The notes beneath the pieces are model-generated. The model saw nothing but the letters and a program-made list of their open reading frames with translations. It was not told the DNA's origin and made no database searches. From Flavobacteriales bacterium UBA5871 (lineage in GTDB: Bacteria > Bacteroidota > Bacteroidia > Flavobacteriales_D > Crocinitomicaceae), in contig DJFN01000049.1 in NCBI GenBank assembly GCA_002432085.1, positions 1-6,315 of the forward strand: a stretch of DNA of 6,315 nt, given 5' to 3'. Shown here in pieces: positions 1 to 5,546 of the stretch. The position numbers were made by a program, and so were the translations under genes. Numbering within the stretch: the stretch's first letter is position 1; each line of letters begins with the position of its first letter.

Positions 1-845
1 GGTCCGCCCCAGCTCATATTGATAATATCGGCGCCACTCGAAGCAGCGTAAACGATTCCTTCGTAGCCGGCTGTCACGGATTCAGCAACTGTGGTCGATT
101 TTACGCACATCAGCTTACAGCTGAAGCCGATCGAAGCAACGCCGGTTCCGTTGTTGGCACGTGCAGAGGCAATTCCAGCAACGTGTGTCCCGTGGTCAAA
201 TGCTGTCGATGGCGGATTCGGGTTATTGTCGTTGCTCGCTACGTCGTAACCATTGATGTCGTCGATATAGCCGTTTCCGTCGTCGTCGATGTTGTTACCG
301 GCAATTTCTCCCGGATTCACCCAGAGATTCGGCGAAAGATCGCTGTGCGTACGCTCGACGGCGTCATCCACAATAGCGATTACGACATTGCTTCCTGCCG
401 AAAAGTAATTCCAGGCTGCCGGGGCGTTGATTATGCTCAATCCCCATTGTGACCCGAAAGAAGGGTCGTTTGGTGTGAGACAAAAACGGTCCAGCGGAAC
501 GCGCTCGGCATATTCCACGCCCGGTAATTGCTGCAAGGCTCTGAGGAAACCTTCTGTATGTGCGATATCCGTGAATTCCACGAGATAAGTTCGCTGGAGC
601 TTCACCGAAGTTTTCGCGGCTGCAAACGGCTTTGAAAGGTTGATGATGCCATACGTTTGTGCCAAAGCGGCCAATCCGGGAATGGAATGAACCGGAATGG
701 ATTTCGGATTTTCCGTTAACGGTGATGAAACTCGTGCTTCATTGGTCAGCTTCAGCCAGATTTTTCCGTCCTGGAATTCCGCCTGGGCTGTTTGTGCCTG
801 TAGTGCAAAGGGCAGTAATAGCAACGCAAGGAGGGCTCTTTTCAT
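1..845 (-). CDS. Secreted subtilisin-like (S8) serine protease, N-terminal part
   Basis: This is a secreted endopeptidase of the subtilase family, truncated by the left edge after 281 residues. The start is the ATG at 845-843, followed by a signal peptide (MKRALLALLLLPFALQA) with likely cleavage after A17. Residues about 83-122 resemble an inhibitor-I9-type propeptide (TYLVEFTD, then LPGVEYAERVPLDRF). The catalytic domain follows. The Asp is D160 in VVIAIVDDAVERTHSD, and the His is H218 in DHGTHVAG. The oxyanion/substrate-strand region reads DIINMSWGG at the edge. The catalytic Ser (GTSMA-type block) lies outside the window. Residues 183-201 form an Asp/Gly-rich, EF-hand-like loop (IDDDGNGYIDDINGYD) usual in Bacteroidota subtilases and probably Ca-binding. 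The Asp motif is DDA rather than the common DTG. The gene diverges from lptD. A C-terminal type IX secretion sorting domain is plausible by family habit but cannot be seen. Family assignment is firm; substrate is unknown. Confidence 0.95.
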   Translation of the reverse strand, partial: MKRALLALLLLPFALQAQTAQAEFQDGKIWLKLTNEARVSSPLTENPKSIPVHSIPGLAALAQTYGIINLSKPFAAAKTSVKLQRTYLVEFTDIAHTEGFLRALQQLPGVEYAERVPLDRFCLTPNDPSFGSQWGLSIINAPAAWNYFSAGSNVVIAIVDDAVERTHSDLSPNLWVNPGEIAGNNIDDDGNGYIDDINGYDVASNDNNPNPPSTAFDHGTHVAGIASARANNGTGVASIGFSCKLMCVKSTTVAESVTAGYEGIVYAASSGADIINMSWGG

Positions 846-1007
846 AGTACGTGTTGTTTAGTTCTACAATGATAAGCAATAACGAGTTATGAATGAAAAA
901 TTCCGGCATAATCCTTGAGCGCGACGGACTCGCATCGTGGATTCTGAGCAGCAGCATTTCACCACCGCAGGTAATTTTATAGCTTTGCAAACGTTATTTC
1001 AGGCAAC
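846..1007. other. Divergent intergenic region between protease gene and lptD
   Basis: This 162-bp gap separates two divergently transcribed envelope/secretion genes, so it must hold promoters for both unless the protease gene is transcribed from farther away. Rightward, there is a full match to the Bacteroidota -7 box (listed separately). Leftward, the best candidate I see is TATCATTG (minus strand, 874-867), one mismatch from TAnnTTTG and 21 nt before the ATG, with no good -33 element. No convincing small ORF, hairpin terminator or RNA gene is visible here. Confidence 0.6.
980..987 (+). promoter_or_regulatory. Candidate Bacteroidota -7 box for lptD
   Basis: TAGCTTTG matches the TAnnTTTG -7 consensus known for primary-sigma promoters in Bacteroidota. 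There are 20 nt between the box and the TTG start at 1008, so transcription starting a few bases downstream would give a leader of roughly 15 nt. A clear TTG-type -33 element is missing; only a weak TTT at 956-958 lies at a suitable distance. This placement supports the TTG start, because no start codon could fit farther upstream: an in-frame TAA is at 972-974. Confidence 0.5.
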
Positions 1008-3584
1008 TTGTCCTTTCAAACAGCAACATATCCCGTTTGGAACCGCTTTCGCTGGTTGATGACCGCTGTTGTTTGCCTGTTCCCTTATCTGTCTTCTGCA
1101 CAGGAAGATTCCACTGCTGTTGAGCCGGAACCCGCTTTTAAAGACACGATCATAATGAATGAATCCGATCTGGAATCCATTGTGACGTATTCGGCACGCG
1201 ATTCGATCTACAGCGACCTCAGAGGCAAGAAAATCCATCTTTACGGTGACGCACACCTGAATTACGAAGGCATCGATATGCGGGCGGAATACCTGCTGAT
1301 CGACCTCGAGAAAAACGAAGTGCTGGCGACTTATGTCGAGGATTCGCTCGGAAAACGCATCGGTCCGCCGGTCTTTTCCGATGCCGGCGATACGATCAAA
1401 GCCGCGAGTATCCGCTACAATTTCGATACGAAAAAGGGCTATATCCAGGAAGTGGCGATCCAGCAGGACGAAATGTACCTGACCATGGAAACGGCCAAGC
1501 GCCAGGCGAATGAGGAAATTCATTTCGTTCGGGGAAAATTCACCACGTGTAATCTGGCAGAGCCGCATTACCATTTTTTCCTGAGCAAAGCCGTGCTCGT
1601 TCCGGATAAACGCATCGTTACCGGCCCGATGAACTTATGGATCATGGGCGTTCCGACGCCTTTAGGCCTGCCTTTTTCGATCATTCCGCAGCGCAAGGAC
1701 CGTGAAGCCAAAAGCGGATTCATCATGCCGCAGTTCTCCGCTTTTTCGCCCTACGGTTTCGGTCTGGACCGCCTCGGTTATTACATTCCGATCAACGATC
1801 GCCTGCAAACCATTATTTACGGGACGGTTTTCTCGCGCGGAAGCTTTGGCATCGAAAACGAGACGCAGTACAACAAGCGCTACAAATACCAGGGGAATTT
1901 TGCCGGTGGCTATTCCTACTTCCGGGAAGGATTTCCAAGCACCGATAGCCGTACTGCCGTAACTTTACGCTGGACGCACAACCAGGACCCGAAAGCCAAT
2001 CCGAACTGGCGTTTTACCAGCGATGTGAACTTCAACTCGCAAAACTCCAATAAAGTCGTTCTCAACCAGCAAACGGACTCTTACTTCAACAATACCTTGA
2101 ACTCGGATATTCGTGTCGACCGTTATTTCGTAGGTAAGCCCGTTCAGATGAGCCTCCGGACGTCGCTGCGTCAAAACTCTTCGGCACCGACGATCAATTT
2201 CCTGGCACCTGTTTTCAACATCACCACTACACGCTTCTTCCCGTTCAAGCGTCGCAGCGGTGTGATCGGCAAAACGCGCTTCTACGAAACGATCGGTATG
2301 AGCTACAACTTCGAAACGAAGAATGTGTCCGATTTCAAATCCGAATACCTGCGCACCGGTGATTTCAACAGCATCGGGAAGACTTTCCGAAACGGAGCCT
2401 CGCATACGGCCACGCTGACGACAACCGTCAATATGTTCAAAAACACGGTTCGTTTCACGCCAAGCGTGAGCTACAATCAGAAATACAACTTCCAGACGAT
2501 CCGCAAAACGATCGATACAGTGACCAACCTGGTGGTGATCGATTCGCTTAACAGAGGCGCTTTCAGCCACAACCTGACATTTACAGGAAGTCTTACGACG
2601 AATCTCTATTCGTACTACCGGTTCATCGGAAAACGGAGAACATTGCTGCGTCACGTTATGACGCCGACCGTTACGTTGGTTACCAGTCCGAACATTCAGA
2701 ACGGAATCGGCGAATACACGGATACACTCGATCGTACATTCCGATACTCAACGCTGGAAAACTCCGTTTATCCGGAGCGTTACCTGCAGAATGCCGGCCG
2801 CATCGATTTTAACCTCGGCAATACCTTCGAGCTGAAATACCGAAGCGACAAAGACACCGTTACCGGCTTCCGAAAGCTGCGCATCATTGAAAACCTCAAT
2901 TTCAATACCGGCTACGATATTTTCAAAGATTCCATGAACTGGACGCCGCTCAGTGCCCGACTCGTGATCACGCCTGTCGATGTCATCAACATCGTGGCAA
3001 CGGCCGAGCACAGCTGGTATGGCTGGGATGAAGAAACCGGAATGTCTCTTTCCAGCTACGCAAGAGAAACCGGACAAGGAATCGGTCGATTCACCAATTT
3101 CTCCGTTACGACGACCTACACGCTCATGCCGAAAGACCAGCAGGTGAATATTCCGGCCCGAACGGCTATGACGAGCGTCTGGAATCCGCAATACCAGCAA
3201 TGGATGACAATGCCGGCGAATATCATCGATTTCCGTATTCCGTGGCGGGTTTCATTCACCCACGTACTTTCCTATTCCATCAACAACGACACCAGCAGCT
3301 ACGACGATCGGCATTATGTGCCGAACAACACCGTGGCGCTGAATGCCGATCTTTCGATTACGGAAAACTGGAAAGTTGCCGGCACGACTTTCATCGACGC
3401 GATGGCCGGGAAAGTGACCAACACGAGAATCGACCTGGTGCGTAACCTGCACTGCTGGAACATGAGCTTCACCTGGACACCGATCGGGACCAACAAAAGC
3501 TTCCTGATCTCCATTCGCGGAAACGGTCAGGCGCTCAGCAACGTCTTCTTCAACCTGCGCAGGCCTCAATCGCTTTTTCAGTGA
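1008..3584 (+). CDS. lptD: LPS-assembly outer-membrane protein LptD
   Basis: LptD is the outer-membrane barrel that, with LptE, inserts lipopolysaccharide into the outer leaflet as the last step of the Lpt pathway. The 858 residues appear full length. A signal peptide runs to about A31 (RFRWLMTAVVCLFPYLSSA-Q). An OstA/LptA-like beta-jellyroll domain spans about 55-185 (VTYSARDSIYSDLRGKKIHLYG, then RGKFTTCNLAEPHYHFF). The segment around 203-235 (IVTGPMNLWIMGVPTPLGLPF) leads into a large barrel of alternating strands up to the C-terminus (RGNGQALSNVFFNLRRP). The start is TTG. The next in-frame ATG (1059, residue 18) would remove the basic residues R13 and R15 of the signal peptide, leaving MTAVVCLFPYLSSA with no positive charge. 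The mature protein has only two cysteines, C181 and C816. No lptE or other lpt gene is visible nearby. Identification rests on recognising the Bacteroidota LptD pattern along the whole length, and is firm. Confidence 0.95.
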   Translation: MSFQTATYPVWNRFRWLMTAVVCLFPYLSSAQEDSTAVEPEPAFKDTIIMNESDLESIVTYSARDSIYSDLRGKKIHLYGDAHLNYEGIDMRAEYLLIDLEKNEVLATYVEDSLGKRIGPPVFSDAGDTIKAASIRYNFDTKKGYIQEVAIQQDEMYLTMETAKRQANEEIHFVRGKFTTCNLAEPHYHFFLSKAVLVPDKRIVTGPMNLWIMGVPTPLGLPFSIIPQRKDREAKSGFIMPQFSAFSPYGFGLDRLGYYIPINDRLQTIIYGTVFSRGSFGIENETQYNKRYKYQGNFAGGYSYFREGFPSTDSRTAVTLRWTHNQDPKANPNWRFTSDVNFNSQNSNKVVLNQQTDSYFNNTLNSDIRVDRYFVGKPVQMSLRTSLRQNSSAPTINFLAPVFNITTTRFFPFKRRSGVIGKTRFYETIGMSYNFETKNVSDFKSEYLRTGDFNSIGKTFRNGASHTATLTTTVNMFKNTVRFTPSVSYNQKYNFQTIRKTIDTVTNLVVIDSLNRGAFSHNLTFTGSLTTNLYSYYRFIGKRRTLLRHVMTPTVTLVTSPNIQNGIGEYTDTLDRTFRYSTLENSVYPERYLQNAGRIDFNLGNTFELKYRSDKDTVTGFRKLRIIENLNFNTGYDIFKDSMNWTPLSARLVITPVDVINIVATAEHSWYGWDEETGMSLSSYARETGQGIGRFTNFSVTTTYTLMPKDQQVNIPARTAMTSVWNPQYQQWMTMPANIIDFRIPWRVSFTHVLSYSINNDTSSYDDRHYVPNNTVALNADLSITENWKVAGTTFIDAMAGKVTNTRIDLVRNLHCWNMSFTWTPIGTNKSFLISIRGNGQALSNVFFNLRRPQSLFQ

Positions 3585-3625
3585 TCTTCAGATGATTAAC
3601 GATTTAAAAAAAGCCGTAATTCGAT

Positions 3626-3641
3626 TAATTTTGTAATTTTG
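3626..3641 (+). promoter_or_regulatory. Tandem candidate -7 boxes for yqgE
   Basis: The octamer TAATTTTG occurs twice back to back (3626-3633 and 3634-3641). Each copy fits the Bacteroidota -7 consensus TAnnTTTG exactly. The second copy ends 17 nt before the TTG start of yqgE, the first 25 nt before it. Neither has a clear TTG at -33; a TTTA at 3603-3606 lies 19 nt before the first copy. Two staggered transcription starts are possible. Confidence 0.5.
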
Positions 3642-3643
3642 GC

Positions 3644-3658
3644 CGTAAAACGTTTACG
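3644..3658. repeat. Inverted repeat directly before the yqgE start
   Basis: The arms CGTAAA (3644-3649) and TTTACG (3653-3658) are perfect complements around a 3-nt centre (ACG). The right arm touches the TTG start codon at 3659. The repeat starts 2 nt after the second -7 box, so it covers the expected transcription start and leader. It could be an operator or a weak 5' hairpin, or chance. The symmetry is seen; a function is not shown. Confidence 0.4.
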
Positions 3659-4234
3659 TTGATACCGCTTTCCATTGACAAACAACGAACTCCGCAGAAA
3701 GGAGATTTGTTACTTTCGGAACCTTTCCTGATGGACGACAATTTCACCCGCTCGGTGATCCTGTTGTGCGAACACAGCGATGAAGGCAGCTTCGGTTTCA
3801 TCCTGAACAATACGCTTGATCTCAGACTGCACGAATTTGCCAACGGTTTCCCTGAGACGGAAGCAACGGTCGGTTATGGCGGTCCTGTAGATCGAAATCA
3901 GCTGTTTTTCATTCACCGTATTCCCGAGCTGGAAGGCAGTGTTCTAATTGCAAAAGAGCTATATATCGGCGGTAACTACCAGGAAATGCTCCAATTACTG
4001 GGCGAAGAAAAAATCCAGATGAGTGATATTCGCTTTTTCATTGGCTATACCGGCTGGGGCGAAGGTCAGCTGCAAAACGAGCTCGACGAAAAAACGTGGA
4101 TCGTTGCGACTCCACCCGCGAGCTTTTCCGCTATGAAAACGTCCGACGACACCTTGTGGAAGGACATTCTGAACGACCTGGGCGGCAAGTACAAATTAAT
4201 GGCAGAATATCCGCTCAACCCGGCAGACAATTAG
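3659..4234 (+). CDS. YqgE/AlgH family protein (UPF0301, DUF179)
   Basis: This is a small cytoplasmic protein of the widely conserved YqgE/AlgH family, whose biochemical role is not settled; in Pseudomonas the AlgH name comes from a link to alginate regulation. The 191 residues match the family's usual size. Family landmarks are, in order, PQKGDLLLSEPFLMDDNFTRSVILLCEHS near residues 12-40, FGFILNN, VGYGGPVDRNQLFFIHR around 71-87 and the hallmark GYTGWGEGQL at 129-138. No signal peptide or membrane segment is visible. The start is TTG at 3659. Reading back in frame there is no ATG before a TAA at 3626-3628, and the first internal ATG (3731) lies inside the conserved EPFLMDDNF block. It lies 74 bp downstream of lptD and 34 bp upstream of rarA. 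Family membership is firm; function is not. Confidence 0.93.
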   Translation: MIPLSIDKQRTPQKGDLLLSEPFLMDDNFTRSVILLCEHSDEGSFGFILNNTLDLRLHEFANGFPETEATVGYGGPVDRNQLFFIHRIPELEGSVLIAKELYIGGNYQEMLQLLGEEKIQMSDIRFFIGYTGWGEGQLQNELDEKTWIVATPPASFSAMKTSDDTLWKDILNDLGGKYKLMAEYPLNPADN

Positions 4235-4246
4235 CCAAACTTCCCG

Positions 4247-4254
4247 TATTTTTG
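4247..4254 (+). promoter_or_regulatory. Candidate -7 box for rarA
   Basis: TATTTTTG fits TAnnTTTG and sits in the 34-bp gap after yqgE, 14 nt before the rarA ATG. Transcription from here would leave a leader of about 8-9 nt. No convincing -33 element lies upstream, where the sequence is the end of the yqgE gene. It may give rarA expression independent of yqgE. Confidence 0.42.
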
Positions 4255-4268
4255 GGTAAACAAAATTC

Positions 4269-5546
4269 ATGTCCGCACCATTAGCCGAACGTATGCGCCC
4301 GAAATCGCTCGACGAGTACATCGGGCAGGAACATCTTTTGCGAAAAGAGGGTTCGTTGCGCAAGGCGATCGATGCCGGAATTCTGCCATCATTGATCTTC
4401 TGGGGACCGCCGGGTGTTGGAAAAACCACGCTGGCCCATTTGCTGGCGAATCACTTGAATCGTCCGTTCTATACGCTTTCGGCCATTTCTTCGGGCGTGA
4501 AAGATGTTCGCGACATTATCCAGAAAGTCGAGTCGGGCGGGATGTTTCGTGAAAACGGCGCTGTGCTGTTCATCGACGAGATCCACCGTTTTTCCAAATC
4601 GCAGCAGGATTCTTTGCTGGGAGCCGTTGAAAAAGGAACGATCACTTTGATCGGCGCCACAACAGAGAATCCATCTTTCGAAGTGATCTCGGCTTTGCTT
4701 TCCCGTTGCCAGGTCTATACGCTGGAAAGTCATTCGGTTGCCGATCTGAAATTATTGCTTGATCGCGCGATCAAAAACGACTCGTTTCTCAAAAGCAGGA
4801 AGATCGATCTGAAAGAAACCAACGCGCTCATGGCTGTTGCGGGTGGCGATGCACGTAAAATGCTGAACCTGTTCGAAATGGTCGTTGGAACGTTCCCGGC
4901 CGATCAGAAAGTGGTCATCACCGACGAGCTGGTTCATAACCTGGCACAGCAGCGCATTCGTTACGATAAAGACGGCGAGCAGCACTACGATATTATTTCG
5001 GCTTTTATCAAATCCATTCGGGGCAGCGATCCCGATGCGGCGATTTACTGGCTGGCGCGTATGATCGAAGGCGGCGAAGATCCGAAATTCATTGCACGTC
5101 GTTTGCTGATATCGGCCAGCGAAGATATCGGGCTTGCGAATCCGACGGCTTTGATCCTGGCCAATAATACCTTTCAGGCCATTCAGGTCATTGGCTGGCC
5201 GGAAGCGCGTATTATCCTTGCCGAATGCACGATCTACCTCGCTACGTCTCCGAAAGGAAATGCGGCGTATATGGCCATCAACGAAGCAATGGAAGTTGTA
5301 CGTCGTACCGGCGATTTACCGGTTCCGCTGCATTTGCGCAATGCACCGACCAAACTGATGAAAGAACTCGGCTACGGTGCCGAGTACCAATACGCACATG
5401 ATTTTAAAGGAAACTTCGTCGCACAGCAATACCTGCCGGACGAGTTGAAAGACCGCACGTTTTTCCACCATGGCAGCAGTAAGCGCGAGCAGGAAATCGC
5501 CGAACAGATCAAAATGCTCTGGCCTTCTAAAAAACCATCTGCATGA
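4269..5546 (+). CDS. rarA: Replication-associated recombination protein A (AAA+ ATPase)
   Basis: RarA (MgsA, the bacterial counterpart of yeast Mgs1/human WRNIP1) is a cytoplasmic AAA+ ATPase that acts at stalled replication forks and gaps in recombination-linked repair. The 425 residues are of normal length and all key motifs are present. The N-terminus is the usual PLAERMRPKSLDEYIGQEHLL. Walker A is GPPGVGKT at 46-53, and Walker B is FIDEIH with D103 and E104. Sensor 1 lies in ATTENPSF with N134, and the arginine finger is R146 in SRCQVY. Sensor 2 is R196 in GGDARKMLN. The MgsA C-terminal tetramerisation domain follows, with RYDKDGEQHYD from R231, RGSDPDAA at 251-258 and ARRLLISASEDIGLANP. 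The ATG at 4269 gives the family N-terminus directly. The stop overlaps the next gene's start (ATGA). Nothing is missing or mutated, so an active enzyme is expected. Confidence 0.97.
   Translation: MSAPLAERMRPKSLDEYIGQEHLLRKEGSLRKAIDAGILPSLIFWGPPGVGKTTLAHLLANHLNRPFYTLSAISSGVKDVRDIIQKVESGGMFRENGAVLFIDEIHRFSKSQQDSLLGAVEKGTITLIGATTENPSFEVISALLSRCQVYTLESHSVADLKLLLDRAIKNDSFLKSRKIDLKETNALMAVAGGDARKMLNLFEMVVGTFPADQKVVITDELVHNLAQQRIRYDKDGEQHYDIISAFIKSIRGSDPDAAIYWLARMIEGGEDPKFIARRLLISASEDIGLANPTALILANNTFQAIQVIGWPEARIILAECTIYLATSPKGNAAYMAINEAMEVVRRTGDLPVPLHLRNAPTKLMKELGYGAEYQYAHDFKGNFVAQQYLPDELKDRTFFHHGSSKREQEIAEQIKMLWPSKKPSA

Larger units (their letters stand above)
3585..3658. other. lptD-yqgE intergenic region
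   Basis: This 74-bp AT-rich gap carries the tandem promoter-like box and the inverted repeat listed separately. I see no strong intrinsic terminator for lptD. A GCTTTTT at the end of lptD (3571-3577) can pair with an AAAAAGC stretch near 3608-3613, but the loop would be more than 30 nt and no U-tract follows, so read-through into yqgE is possible. Confidence 0.5.

Noticed and set aside
183..452. Plus-strand open frame of 89 codons at the left end
   Set aside because: It is antisense to the conserved catalytic region of the S8 protease, and its Val-rich translation mirrors the Asp/Asn-rich codons on the other strand.
867..874. Possible minus-strand -7 box (TATCATTG) for the protease gene
   Set aside because: It has one mismatch to TAnnTTTG and no acceptable -33 element, so it is too weak to list as a promoter, though its distance to the ATG is similar to that of the other boxes.
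739..990. Minus-strand open frame of 83 codons spanning the divergent gap
   Set aside because: It overlaps the protease signal peptide and propeptide in another frame, covers the divergent promoter region, and shows no family features.
1965..2654. Long minus-strand open frame (229 codons) opposite lptD, and a similar one at 999-1574
   Set aside because: Both lie wholly or almost wholly within the clear lptD frame, translate to low-complexity Arg/Val/Ile-rich sequence with no recognisable family, and arise from the codon bias of the real gene.
3571..3613. GCTTTTT / AAAAAGC pairing after lptD as a terminator
   Set aside because: The loop exceeds 30 nt, the stem is almost all A-T and no U-tract follows, so it does not look like an intrinsic terminator.
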